Assembly: GCF_003955715.1 (NCBI RefSeq)
Contig: NZ_CP034463.1
Span: 9,920,001 to 9,984,000, forward strand
From: Streptomyces aquilus
GTDB taxonomy: Bacteria > Actinomycetota > Actinomycetes > Streptomycetales > Streptomycetaceae
DNA length: 64,000 bases
Direction: 5' to 3'
Made by a program: the position numbers and the translations under genes. Below are positions 8,285 through 17,023 of this stretch, piece by piece; positions within the stretch are counted from its first letter, which is position 1, and the number at the start of each line of letters is the position of its first letter. The notes under the pieces were generated by a model. That model worked only from the letters and a program-made list of their open reading frames with translations, ran no database searches and was not told the DNA's origin.

Positions 8285-8862
8285 GTGGACTTCCCTGAGA
8301 GTGCCGAAGTTGGCAGGTGTGAGAAGGCTGGCCCTGGTGACATTTGGTGTTCAAGAGCAGGGGGCTTTGGTCAAGTGACTAGGACGGTCGGCATCACCAC
8401 GCACCAGGTGAACGTCCTGCGCCGGCAGGACACCGCATGGGCCGAAGGCTCGACAGGTTTCCGGTGGCGGCGCAGATCCACGCGCTCACGGTCTGTATGA
8501 CTCCCAGCATGCCGCGGAGGATGGGCTTCCGTCTCGGCACCGTTCTGTACGACGGGAGGGCCCGCGAGCGAGCTGACGGGCCCTCATGCAGTCGAGCTAC
8601 TGGCGAGCGCCCTCTAGGGGAAGCCGGGTCCGCCGCCGTAGCAGGCGACGGTCTGCCGGAATCGGGTGCCGCTTGAAGCGGTCACTGGCTCAGATGCGCG
8701 AAACAGGGGCCTGGTGGTACGGGAGTTGTGGCTCATGCGGGAGCGCGCCGGAGTGGCCTGGGGTCCCAAGGGGAACCCCAGTGCCGTCCTGATAGCCCGC
8801 CGCCTTACGGCGAAGCCGCGAAGGCGGCACAGCGCGATGTCCGCAATCACCGAGTGAGCCGC
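8285..8862. other. Intergenic with two hairpins
   Basis: No gene I can defend. Two stems stand out: GTCCTGC/GCAGGAC at 8414-8431, and GAGGGCCCG/CGGGCCCTC (9-base arms, 12-base loop) at 8556-8585, which could act as a terminator. A plus-strand frame at 8666-8857 (VVRELWLMRERAGVAWGPKG) has weak coding character and is probably a remnant. Confidence 0.4.
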
Positions 8863-9063
8863 CTACTCGAAGCAGGGGGCTCCGCAGAGTGCGGAGACCG
8901 TGCCGCTCTCTTTGGCCGCTGTGGAGCTGGCGTCGTGGGTGGTGGCCGTGGGGGTCTTACTGGTCTCCCAGGGCATGGGGGCGGCCATGGCCTGTGGGGC
9001 GAGGGCGGTGAAGGCTGCGGTGGTCATGAACACTGCGGCAATCGCGCGCTTGCGCAGACGCAT
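8863..9063 (-). CDS. Small secreted peptide with two cysteines
   Basis: A 66-residue product starting at ATG 9063, with GAGGAG five bases before it. It begins with a clear signal peptide: MRLRKR, a hydrophobic core AAVFMTTAAFTA and a probable cleavage after QAMAAP. The mature part of about 37 residues is Thr/Ser-rich and ends SGTVSALCGAPCFE, with two cysteines four residues apart, which could form a disulfide. No enzyme neighbours point to a modified peptide. I do not recognise the family; secretion is the only property the sequence supports. Confidence 0.55.
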   Translation of the reverse strand: MRLRKRAIAAVFMTTAAFTALAPQAMAAPMPWETSKTPTATTHDASSTAAKESGTVSALCGAPCFE

Positions 9064-9399
9064 CTGGACTCCTCGATCAACGTCTCGGCCAGGGAGGTTC
9101 GGCGGCCGGCACATTGCTCGGTCAGGCCGCCTCGGTTGGCTGCCAGTCTCACAGTGCGCGAAGCCCCGAACCAGGTTTGTGGGAGCAGTCCGGCAGTTCT
9201 TCATACGATCATCGCGAGTGGTGGATTGCGTTCCGAACAGGCCCGACCGAGCTGGTGAACGGCAATTCGGGCGCCGACGAACTGTCCGGCCGCGGAGGCT
9301 TCCCGCATAGCGCCCTGCGGCCTGGTGAAGACCAGGGCCCGGCAGGGGCTTCGACTTCTACGCTTGCACCGGTACGAACACGTGGTTTCGGGGGACAGG
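9064..9399. other. Intergenic between secreted peptide and TIR remnant
   Basis: About 336 bases. It must hold the promoter of the minus-strand secreted peptide and whatever once preceded the TIR fragment. No further gene or clear repeat seen. Confidence 0.4.
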
Positions 9400-9585
9400 A
9401 TGCGCGCGATTGAGGAATCTGGCAGCGCGTCTGACAGATCGTCGGACGTGATGTGGTTCGTCAGTCATGCGGGTGCGGATCGTGCGTGGGCGGAGTGGAT
9501 CGCCTGGCAGCTGTTGGATGCCGGTCTTGAGGTGGAGCTGGACTGCTGGGACTGGGGTGCGGGCCCCCTCCCTCCTCACCTCTAG
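9400..9585 (+). pseudogene. Truncated TIR-domain gene (duplicate of downstream TIR)
   Basis: From ATG 9400 the frame reads WFVSHAGADRAWAEWIAWQL and LLDAGLEVELDCWDWGAG, almost the same as the first 45 residues of the full TIR/NB-ARC protein at 10414. It then breaks into PLPPHL and a stop. Only the first third of a TIR fold is present, so it cannot work alone. The break occurs just after WDWGAG, at the point where the intact copy continues DSFIAKM. A duplicated and deleted first copy is the simplest reading. Confidence 0.75.
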
Positions 9586-9594
9586 GATGAAAGC

Positions 9595-10044
9595 GTGCTC
9601 AAGCCCCCGCCGCGTTCCGGCCGCTGGATCGCCGCTGTGGCACCTCTCCTGCTGCTCACCGCCTGTACCACCGATGAGACGGCGAAGGTCTCGGTGGATC
9701 AGGTCGTCGGACATTGGCAGGGGCCGGACGGGGAAGAAATCACTTTCTCCGCAGACCGGAAGTTCACCGCGTCGGGCCTCGATTCGAAGAAGCTCGCCGG
9801 GGAGGACTGCCCCGGGGGGAAATCGGCCGGCGGATGGGGGTTCTTCGTCGACGACGCCAACGGAAGCCACATGTCGAAGGTCGCGAAGTCCGGCTCTCAG
9901 ATCGGCATCGGTCTGGCACGCAAGTACTGGGACTGGAACTGCACGATGAATTTCGCCGTGGTGGACGACGGCAAGACACTGTGCGCCACGAATGACCCCG
10001 ACGTCCCCTGCGGCCTCGACGTGCGCTTCACGCACAGAAAGTGA
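9595..10044 (+). CDS. Putative lipoprotein, about 149 residues
   Basis: It starts at GTG 9595 with AGGATGAAAG upstream. The lipobox LLLLTAC (Cys near residue 24) follows a short basic, hydrophobic signal, so the protein should be lipid-anchored outside the membrane. The mature region (GHWQGPDGEEITFSADRKF, then GKSAGGWGFFVDD) looks like the small beta-rich lipoprotein families common in Streptomyces, where GxW..PDG..I.F opens a lipocalin-like sheet. Four later cysteines may pair. It lies between the broken and intact TIR genes and may have been moved with them. Function unknown. Confidence 0.7.
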   Translation: MLKPPPRSGRWIAAVAPLLLLTACTTDETAKVSVDQVVGHWQGPDGEEITFSADRKFTASGLDSKKLAGEDCPGGKSAGGWGFFVDDANGSHMSKVAKSGSQIGIGLARKYWDWNCTMNFAVVDDGKTLCATNDPDVPCGLDVRFTHRK

Positions 10045-10298
10045 CCGCGTCACCACAGCTTCGCCAGGTCCGCTCGGAGGCTACCGGCGTCTGTTCCCGC
10101 ACCCGTTTCATGCCACTGTCTTACGCCACCGCTTACGTCGCCACCGCCCTGCCCGATCCTGGTCCTGCGGTGAAGGTCTCCCTGCTGGAGCACGGCACGC
10201 AATGGGTGAAGGAGCTGAAGCAGGAGAGCGCCCGCGGCGAGCTGGCGCGGGCGGTGGTGGCCGCCCAGCAGAAGATCACCCGTCTCAAGCGCGGCTGA
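10041..10298 (+). CDS. Small hypothetical protein, possibly a gene tail
   Basis: An 85-codon frame whose GTG overlaps the stop of the lipoprotein gene, suggesting coupled translation. The first half has poor coding character. The second half (VKVSLLEHGTQWVKELKQES, then ELARAVVAAQQKITRLKRG) is a credible amphipathic helical C-terminus. It may be only the end of a longer lost gene joined here. No family recognised. Confidence 0.38.
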   Translation: MTASPQLRQVRSEATGVCSRTRFMPLSYATAYVATALPDPGPAVKVSLLEHGTQWVKELKQESARGELARAVVAAQQKITRLKRG

Positions 10299-10413
10299 CC
10301 CCGGCGGCGCCAGGCAAGCGCGCCCTGGCCTGGACGGAGCATCGTGAACACCGGGTCGGGGCAGACTCCCGCCCCCTACGCTGGACTATTCAGGCAGTGC
10401 GGGGTGCGGGGGC

Positions 10414-13236
10414 GTGATGGGCACGGGTGCGGGGGCGTCTGGCGGAATGTCGGACACGGTTTGGTTCATCAGCCATGCGGGTGCGGACAGAGCCTGGGCG
10501 GAGTGGGCCGCCTGGCAACTCCTGGACGCCGGCCATGAGGTGGAGCTGGACTGCTGGGACTGGGGTGCGGGGGACAGTTTCATCGCCAAGATGAACTCGG
10601 CTCTCGAACGAGGCCGGATGTTGGCCCTGTACTCTCCGGCCTACTTCGATCCCGAGCGCTTCACCACCCTTGAGTGGGAAGCGATGCTGGCGATGCGGGA
10701 GAGGATCACACCGGTGCGCATCGCTGAGACGGCGCCGCCCCCGGTCCTGCGTCCGCTGATCGCCGCGGACTTGTTCGGTCTGCATGAGCAGGATGCGCGT
10801 GAGGTGTTGCTCCGGGCAGTGAAGGGCCCCACCCGACCTGATCGCGCTCCGAGCCGGCCGCCGGGGATGCTGTCGAGGATCGGCGGCACCGGGCCGCGGC
10901 TGCCGGGGAGTCTGCCGCGGGTGCGGAATCTGCCTGCTCGCAACGCGGCCTTCACCGGCCGCGACAGCCTCCTGGTCCACCTGCGCGAAGCGCTGGCCGC
11001 CGAGCAGCGGGTGGCGGTGCAGGCGCTGCACGGCCGCGGCGGGGTCGGCAAGACGCAGCTCGCGTTGGAGTACGCCTACCGGTTCGCCGGCGAGTACGAG
11101 TACGCCTGGTGGATCGCAGCGGAGGATCCTGCCCTGATCCCTGGTCAGCTGGCTGGGCTTGCCGCCCGCATGAATGTCGTGTCCGCGGGTGCGCCGCCGG
11201 CCGACGCGGTGGAGTTGTTGTTGGGCGAGTTGGGGGCGATGTCGCGCTGGCTGCTGGTGTTCGACAACGCCGAAGAGCCCACCGCCCTGGCCCCGTTCCT
11301 GCCGGGCGGGCCGGGGCATGTACTGATCACCTCCCGGAACCCGAACTGGCGCGCCCGAGCTGTCCCTGTCGACGTCGACACCCTCACCCGCACCGAGTCG
11401 GTCGCCCTGCTGCGCGAGCAAGGGGCGAGGGTGTCCGATGCCGAAGCCGGCCGCCTCGCCCGCCTCCTGGACGATCTGCCGTTGGCGCTTGTACAGGCGG
11501 CGGCCCTGCTCAGGCGGGGGCTGTCGGCGGCGGACCTGGAGGCCGAGCTGGCCCGGAGCATGCGGGAGGTGCTGGAGGAGGGGTGCCCGGATGACTATCC
11601 GGTGTCGCTGGCCGCGCAGGTCCGCCTCACCCTCACCCGCCTGGACACCGACCAGCCGGCCGCGGCCGCGGTCCTGACGGCGCTGGCGCTGCTGGCTCCC
11701 GAACCCTTCCCCCTGACCTCCTGCGCCGGCCGACTGCCCGAGCAGACCTCGCCGCTGCTGAAAGAAGCGCTGCCATCGCGGTTGGGCGCTGGTGGTGTGG
11801 TGGAGGCGATCGCCCGGCACAGCCTGGCCCGTACCCAGAACGGCACCGTGCAGCTGCACCGCCTGACCCAGGCGGTCGTGGCCGACCAGCTCACCCCGCC
11901 CCAGCGCCAGGACGCGGTGCGCCATGCCGAAGCCCTCCTGACCGCCGCCTACCCCGGCACCCCGGCTGATCCGCGGTGGTGGCCTGCCTGGGAGGTCCTG
12001 CTCCCGCATGCCCTGGCCGTCGACCCCGCCTGCCTGACCACCAGCTGGGGCCGGTACGTGGTGCTTCAGGCGTGCTGGTATCTGATGGATCGCGGGCAGG
12101 CCCATCCGGCCCGTGAGCGCCTGCAACGCCTGTACGACACCTGCCTGGAGCAGTTGGGCCCCGACGACGATGACACCCTGCGAGCCGCCCACAATTTGGC
12201 CCGCGCCTATGACGACACCCAGGAGCATGAGCGCGCCCGCGCCCTGGACGAAGAGACCCTCGCCCGCCGCCGACGCCTCCACGGCGACCACGACCCCGAC
12301 ACCCTGAACAGTGCCCGCAACCTTGCCGTTCGGCTGTGGTCGCTGGGACAGCACGAGGAAGCCCTCATCCTGGACGAGAAGACGCTGGAGGCACGGCGCC
12401 GGGTACGGGGAGCGGATCACCCGGAGACGCTGCGCACGGCGACCGGACTGGCCGTCGAGCTGGCGGATGCAGGTCGGGTGGAGGAGGCGCTGGCCCTGGA
12501 GGAGGAAACCCTGGGGGTGCAGCGTCGGGTGCTGGGTGTGGAGCATCCGGACACGCTGGTCACCGCGTCGAACCTGGCGGTCCGTCTGGCGGGTGTGGGT
12601 CGGGTGGAGGAGGCGCTCGCGCTGTGTGAGGAGACGTTGGGGGTGCGGCGTCGGGTGTTGGGTGCGGAGCATCCGGACACGCTGGCCACGGCGTCGAACC
12701 TGGCGAACCGGCTGGCGGATGTGGGTCGGCTGGAGGAGGCGGTGACCCTGTGCGAGGAGACGGTGGGGGTGCAGCGTCGGGTGCTGGGTCCGGAGCATCC
12801 GGACACGCTGCGTACGGCGTCGAACCTGGCGGTCCGTCTGGCGGGTGTGGGCCGGGTGGAGGAGGCGCTTGCCCTGGGAGAGGAGACATTGGGGGTGCAG
12901 CGTCGGGTGCTGGGTGCGGAGCATCCGGGCACGCTGCTCACGGCGTCGAACCTGGCGAATCGGCTTGCGGATGTGGGTCGGGTGGAGGAGGCGCTCGCCC
13001 TGTGTGAGGAGACGTTGGGAGTGCGGCGTCGGGTGTTGGGTGTGGAGCATCCGGACACGCTGCGCACGGCGAACAATCTGGCTGTGTCCCTGCGGGATGC
13101 GGGCCGGGTGGAGGAGGCGCTCGCCCTGGGAGAGGAGACGTTGGAGGTGCGGCGTCGGGTGTTGGGTGAGGATGACGTTGAGACCCGTCGTACAGCCCGC
13201 TGGCTGGAGGAGCTGCGAAGGGAGCGGGGAGAGTAG
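10414..13236 (+). CDS. TIR / NB-ARC / TPR STAND protein
   Basis: A 940-residue NLR-like protein in three parts. (1) TIR domain at about 12-135: WFISHAGADRAWAEWAAWQL start, DCWDWGAGDSF loop, and FTTLEWEAML, which probably carries the catalytic Glu of NAD-cleaving TIRs. (2) NB-ARC ATPase at about 185-480, with P-loop GRGGVGKTQ near 207 and Walker B WLLVFDNA near 279. (3) Tetratricopeptide repeats of 42 residues from about 560 to the end. Bacterial TIR-STAND proteins are known or suspected phage-defence sensors whose activated TIR destroys NAD+. The start could also be ATG 10417 or 10447. Debris of a second TIR gene, a helicase and other defence-like genes surrounds it. Confidence 0.85.
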   Translation: MMGTGAGASGGMSDTVWFISHAGADRAWAEWAAWQLLDAGHEVELDCWDWGAGDSFIAKMNSALERGRMLALYSPAYFDPERFTTLEWEAMLAMRERITPVRIAETAPPPVLRPLIAADLFGLHEQDAREVLLRAVKGPTRPDRAPSRPPGMLSRIGGTGPRLPGSLPRVRNLPARNAAFTGRDSLLVHLREALAAEQRVAVQALHGRGGVGKTQLALEYAYRFAGEYEYAWWIAAEDPALIPGQLAGLAARMNVVSAGAPPADAVELLLGELGAMSRWLLVFDNAEEPTALAPFLPGGPGHVLITSRNPNWRARAVPVDVDTLTRTESVALLREQGARVSDAEAGRLARLLDDLPLALVQAAALLRRGLSAADLEAELARSMREVLEEGCPDDYPVSLAAQVRLTLTRLDTDQPAAAAVLTALALLAPEPFPLTSCAGRLPEQTSPLLKEALPSRLGAGGVVEAIARHSLARTQNGTVQLHRLTQAVVADQLTPPQRQDAVRHAEALLTAAYPGTPADPRWWPAWEVLLPHALAVDPACLTTSWGRYVVLQACWYLMDRGQAHPARERLQRLYDTCLEQLGPDDDDTLRAAHNLARAYDDTQEHERARALDEETLARRRRLHGDHDPDTLNSARNLAVRLWSLGQHEEALILDEKTLEARRRVRGADHPETLRTATGLAVELADAGRVEEALALEEETLGVQRRVLGVEHPDTLVTASNLAVRLAGVGRVEEALALCEETLGVRRRVLGAEHPDTLATASNLANRLADVGRLEEAVTLCEETVGVQRRVLGPEHPDTLRTASNLAVRLAGVGRVEEALALGEETLGVQRRVLGAEHPGTLLTASNLANRLADVGRVEEALALCEETLGVRRRVLGVEHPDTLRTANNLAVSLRDAGRVEEALALGEETLEVRRRVLGEDDVETRRTARWLEELRRERGE
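12496..13161 (+). repeat. Tandem 126-base TPR repeats
   Basis: Five complete units of 126 bases begin at 12496, 12622, 12748, 12874 and 13000, with a partial sixth at 13126. Each encodes a 42-residue TPR with the core RRVLGxEHPDTL and GRVEEALAL. They are much more alike than the two divergent units before them (12244, 12370). This suggests recent expansion or gene conversion, and the copy number may vary between strains. Confidence 0.85.
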
Positions 13237-13274
13237 GGCACGGGTGATTGCGACCGGTACCGCGTCCTTCCTGT

Positions 13275-13870
13275 CTACCAGCGCATCCCCAAAGCGGTGA
13301 GGGCGGCATTTCCTTCGGGGCTGAGATTGCGGGCCCGCCGTCAGGTGTTGTCCCGACCCGAGTTAGATCTCCTCGCCGTTGACGGTCTCGATGTGTTTGC
13401 GGGCGGGTTGCAAGTGTTCTTCGCGGGCGTGGAACTGGCGGGCGGTGGCGAGGTTGGCGGCCCACCGCTCATCCTGAGACCGCCGCGCCGGCACCCTCGG
13501 CACGCCCTCGGTCTCGGGGTGCACTCCGAGCATCTTCAGCAGGTACTGCTGAGCGGGTACGAGCCGCTCCCACCCGGCTACCTGCCCGGCGATCCACATT
13601 CCGAGGTCTTCGCCTTGGACGATGACGTCTCCCGGTCCGGCCGGAAGCGTCCCGCCCGCCTTCATGTGTCGGACAGCTCCCCGGCATACGAGACGCCGTT
13701 CTCCCCGTTCGCGCAGCGTACGGCGTTCTCCCGCGCCCACTTGGCCGCCGCCCACTGGTTTTTGAGCCACCAGGGCCACTCCGTCCCACACCACGGAGGT
13801 ACTGGGCAAGAGGTGGCCGTGGACGGCGGCGTAGTCGCGGGCGATGGATGTGCCGAGGCACGTTAGTTGT
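13275..13870 (-). pseudogene. C-terminal remnant of helicase with helicase-associated (HA) domains
   Basis: The minus strand carries, across several frames, the repeated helicase-associated motifs of large Streptomyces DEAD/DEAH proteins: VHGHLLPSTSVVWDGVAL, WWLKNQWAAAKWAREN, AGGTLPAGPGDVIVQGEDLG, WERLVPAQQYLLKMLGV and ARQFHAREEHLQPARKH, ending LSPEGNAALTALGMRW with a stop at 13275. At least two frameshifts (near 13665 and 13765), an in-frame stop and a small deletion break it, and the ATPase part is missing. Such helicases are often found in defence or mobile islands, in line with the neighbouring TIR gene. Confidence 0.7.
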
Positions 13871-14479
13871 CACTGGTGGAGACGAATAACCTGGCACAAG
13901 GGCCGGGCCGAAGCAGCCTGGTTGTCACCTGAGAGGCAGGCTGCTTGTCACGGACGCTCGATCAGCAGCAGTCCTGTCAACCAGGGCGAGGCGTAACGTG
14001 CGACGGACTCGATGGGATGCTGGGCGAGCAAAACACGGCATGTGAGCCTGCACGCGCCGCGTTGATCGCCGGTGGGACCTTCGTTGTGTGGGTTGCTCTG
14101 GTTCCTGATAGCCAACTCGCGCGCAATTACCGGGCTCGACTGCGCCGAACTCAAAAGCGCGGATAGCCGACGCTGGTGCTCGCCGCCACCGTCGAACTTG
14201 TCCAGGCGGCACAAGGGCCCGTTCATGCTCTTCCTCAACGCTGACGCCACCGCCTGTTGGCGTGCACCGGAGTGGCCAGGGCCGCGTCCCCGGTAGCGCC
14301 AGACCCAGACGCGAAGTGACAAAGAGGCCGCCTTGGTGACAACTGTCATGCCTCGGTTCAGCAACCTGGGCGGCTGCTGTCCGGGCGTGAAGGGGGGGTG
14401 ACGTCGTCAACTCGGAGGGAGCCGTGGTCGTAGCCTTCGGTTCGCGGCCCCTCGCGGCTCGGGCGGGGGCTTCGTCTCC
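13871..14479. other. Degraded intergenic stretch
   Basis: Near 13905-13950 the motif CAGCCTGGTTGTCACCTG and its near-complement around GGCAGGCTGCTTGTCAC form an imperfect inverted repeat. A minus-strand frame at 13948-14364 (ASLSLRVWVWRYRGRGPGHS, ARQQAVASALRKSMN) is open for 138 codons but has erratic codon use and no start signal. I treat it as doubtful. Confidence 0.35.
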
Positions 14480-14623
14480 GCGGGGCCGCACCGGGTGGAG
14501 GTGGTCGAGGAGAATGCGGAAGTCGTTCGGATGCACGACTCGGGTCCCGAGTTCGCGTGCTCGTTCAGCCTTGCCGACGTCCGCTGTCCCGTCTCGGACG
14601 TGAAGCGCGACCGTCGGCGACAT
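14480..14623 (-). pseudogene. BRCT-like domain fragment
   Basis: From ATG 14623 on the minus strand the frame reads GKAERARELGTRVVHPNDF then RILLDHLHPV, the second half of a BRCT domain of the type found in exonuclease/polymerase-epsilon-like or ligase proteins (GKxxKAxxxGxxVxxxxxFxxLL). Upstream and downstream parts of the parent gene are absent. After about 47 residues the frame becomes low-complexity. Confidence 0.45.
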
Positions 14624-14664
14624 CCATCCGGGGGCCTTCCGTCACGGGAGGACTGCGTCTCGAC

Positions 14665-15375
14665 TCAGCCTTGCTCCTTCGACGCGTTGCCCTCGATGGC
14701 TTGGACGACCTGCTTCGCTGTCGCCTTGGCCGAGCCCGGGTTCTGGCCGGTGACGAGGTTGCCGTCGGTCACGACGTAGGAGACGAACGGCAGTGTCGCC
14801 TTCTCGTAGAGCGCGCCGCGCTGCTTGGCCATCTCCTCGGCGTTGTAGGGGACCAGTCTGTCGACGCGGGCGAGGACCTCCTCGGTCCAGGCGAATCCCG
14901 TCATCTTGCGGCCGGCGATGAGGTAGGAGCCGTCGGAGAGCCGGGTGTTGAGCAGGCCGCAGTAGCCATGGCAGACCGCGGAGACGATGCCGCCGCGCTC
15001 GTAGATCTCGCGGGTGATGCGCTGCAGGCCCTCGCTGTCGGGGAAGTCGTACATCACCGCGTGACCGCCGGTGAAGTAGATCGCGTCGTAATCGGAGGGG
15101 TCGATCTGGTCCGGGCTCGCCGTGTTCTCGAGCATCGCCATCTTCCTGGGGTCGGCGCGCCAGGTCTTGGCGGTCTTGTCGTAGTTGGGGAACTTCAGCG
15201 CACGCGGTTCGAGAGGCACCGCGCCGCCGGCTGGGCTGACGAGCGTCTGCTCGTAGCCGTGTTCCTCGAAGACGTGCCAGGCGTGCGTGAGCTCGGAGAG
15301 CCACAGGCCGGTGGTGTGGGAGGGGTCGTCGTAGTGGCCGACGTTGGTGACGACGTTGAGGATGCGCTTGGACAT
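14665..15375 (-). CDS. DJ-1/PfpI (Hsp31-like) family protein
   Basis: A 236-residue class-I glutamine-amidotransferase-like protein of the Hsp31/DJ-1 group. The nucleophile elbow is VSAVCHGYCGLL (Cys near 135), preceded by YDAIYFTGGHAVMYDF, which carries the conserved Gly-Gly and acidic residues. Members act as glyoxalase III, deglycase-like or chaperone enzymes, protecting against reactive aldehydes. It is the last gene of a minus-strand operon after an aldehyde dehydrogenase (63-base gap) and an acetoacetate-decarboxylase-like gene, which fits a role in aldehyde handling. Confidence 0.85.
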   Translation of the reverse strand: MSKRILNVVTNVGHYDDPSHTTGLWLSELTHAWHVFEEHGYEQTLVSPAGGAVPLEPRALKFPNYDKTAKTWRADPRKMAMLENTASPDQIDPSDYDAIYFTGGHAVMYDFPDSEGLQRITREIYERGGIVSAVCHGYCGLLNTRLSDGSYLIAGRKMTGFAWTEEVLARVDRLVPYNAEEMAKQRGALYEKATLPFVSYVVTDGNLVTGQNPGSAKATAKQVVQAIEGNASKEQG

Positions 15376-15438
15376 GACTGATCTTCCTTCATGCGGACCG
15401 GGCCGGCGAGGTGGCGGGCCGTCGTAGCCGGTGGTCTG

Positions 15439-17016
15439 TCAGCGGACGCCCAGGGCACGCAGGGTCTTGAACGCCCGGGTCAGGACCCGCGCCCACTGCT
15501 CGTGCTCGACTCTGCCGGGCGGGGTGAAGCCCTGGAGGCGCTGGTGGGCGACGGTCTGGGCTTCGGTGTACTTCAGCAGCCCGTCGCCGCCGTGACGACG
15601 GCCGAGGCCTGAGTCGCCCATGCCGCCCATGGGGGCGTCGATGCTGCCCCAGGCGGCGGCGAACGCCTCGTTGACGTTGACGGTGCCGGCGTGCAGCCGT
15701 GCCGCGACTTTGCGCGCCTCGGCGCCGTTGCGGCCCCAGACGCTGCCGTTGAGGCCGTACGGCGTGGCGTTGGCCATCGCCACCGCCTCGTCGACCGACC
15801 GGTAGCGGTAGATCGACGCCACGGGGCCGAACGTCTCGTGGTCGAACAGAGTCATCTCCGGGGTCACATCTGCCAGGATCGTCGGCTCGTAAAACAGTGG
15901 TCCGAGGTCGGGTCGGGCCTTGCCTCCGGCCAGCACGGTCGCGCCTTTCGCCACCGCGTCATCGACGTGCGAGCTGACGGTCTTGAGCTGCGAGGGGGTG
16001 GTGAGCGAGCCCATGTCCATCGAGAAGTCGTAGGCCGCACCCAGGCGCATGGCCCGGACGCGTTCGACGAACGCGGTGACGAACGCGTCGTGGATCTCAT
16101 CGGCGACGTAGAGCCGCTCGATGGACACGCACAGCTGCCCGGCCGAGGGGAAACAAGCGGCGACCGCGCCGGCGGCCGCCTTCTCGACATCGGCGTCGGC
16201 GAGGACGACCATGGCGTTCTTGCCGCCGAGCTCCAGGGACGCGCCGATCAGCCGTTCACCCGCGTTGCGCGCGATCTGGCGCCCACTGGCAGTGGAGCCG
16301 GTGAACATCATGTAGTCCCCGCCGGCCATGAGCGCGTCTCCGATGGAACTGCCACGGCCGATCACCATCTGCCAGACGTCGGTCGGCAGTCCGGCCTCGC
16401 GCATCAGGGCCAGCGCCCACAGCGCGGTCAGCGCGGTCTGGGTGTCGGGCTTCTGTACGACGGCGTTGCCGGCCATCAGGGCCGGGATGGCGTCGCCTGC
16501 GGCCATGCTGAGTGGGTAGTTCCAGGGCGAGATGACGGTGACGACGCCCTTGGGGTGGCGCAGCTCGGTGGTGTGGGTCAGCACAGGGATCGCGCCTTTG
16601 CGGCGCTTGGGTGACAGCAGCCGCTGTGCGCTGCGCGCGTAATAGCGGGCGGTGATCGCGATGTCGCTGACCTCGAGGAACGCGTCGCGACGGGTCTTGC
16701 CGCTCTCGGCCTGCATCAGGTCGAGGGCTTCCTCCTGCCGCTGGAGGACGAGGTCGTGGAAGCGCAACATGATGCGCTTGCGGTCGGCCACCGGGGTGGC
16801 GGCCCAGCCGGCCTGGGCGGCGCGTGCCCGGGCGAAGGCATCCTCGACGTCGCCGGGGGTGGAGACCGGCAGGTCCGCGAGGGATGCGCCGGTGTACGGC
16901 GAGGTTGTGGTGACCCGCTGGGCGGGAGCACCGGCGGCCACCAGAGCGGCCAGACGGGCGAGTCGGGCAGGGGTCAGCGATGTCGGGAGGGCGGCCGCGA
17001 CGCGCGTGGTGGTCAT
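15439..17016 (-). CDS. gabD2: Succinate-semialdehyde-type aldehyde dehydrogenase
   Basis: A 525-residue NAD(P)+ aldehyde dehydrogenase closest in style to actinobacterial GabD2. Seen: VISPWNYPLSMAAGDAIPAL substrate/cofactor loop, TGSTASGRQIA, catalytic Glu in LELGGKNAMVV, nucleophile Cys in SAGQLCVSIERLYV, and the NATPYGLNGSVW C-terminal motif. It should oxidise a semialdehyde to the acid in the cytosol; succinate semialdehyde is the family substrate, but the context (decarboxylase, DJ-1) could mean another aldehyde. Start ATG 17016, seven bases after the upstream stop, so translation is probably coupled. Confidence 0.85.
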   Translation of the reverse strand: MTTTRVAAALPTSLTPARLARLAALVAAGAPAQRVTTTSPYTGASLADLPVSTPGDVEDAFARARAAQAGWAATPVADRKRIMLRFHDLVLQRQEEALDLMQAESGKTRRDAFLEVSDIAITARYYARSAQRLLSPKRRKGAIPVLTHTTELRHPKGVVTVISPWNYPLSMAAGDAIPALMAGNAVVQKPDTQTALTALWALALMREAGLPTDVWQMVIGRGSSIGDALMAGGDYMMFTGSTASGRQIARNAGERLIGASLELGGKNAMVVLADADVEKAAAGAVAACFPSAGQLCVSIERLYVADEIHDAFVTAFVERVRAMRLGAAYDFSMDMGSLTTPSQLKTVSSHVDDAVAKGATVLAGGKARPDLGPLFYEPTILADVTPEMTLFDHETFGPVASIYRYRSVDEAVAMANATPYGLNGSVWGRNGAEARKVAARLHAGTVNVNEAFAAAWGSIDAPMGGMGDSGLGRRHGGDGLLKYTEAQTVAHQRLQGFTPPGRVEHEQWARVLTRAFKTLRALGVR

Positions 17017-17023
17017 GTCGCCC

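Noticed and set aside
10390..13050. Very long open frame on the minus strand through the TIR/NB-ARC/TPR gene
   Set aside because: It is the antisense of the repeat-rich gene; the high GC and repeats keep it open. No family motifs, and the plus-strand protein is clearly real.
12496..13161. Regular repeats that could suggest a CRISPR array
   Set aside because: The unit is 126 bases, entirely coding for TPRs, with no spacers or cas genes.
13948..14364. 138-codon minus-strand frame as a real gene
   Set aside because: No ribosome site, irregular codon use and no recognisable motif; it sits between two decayed genes.
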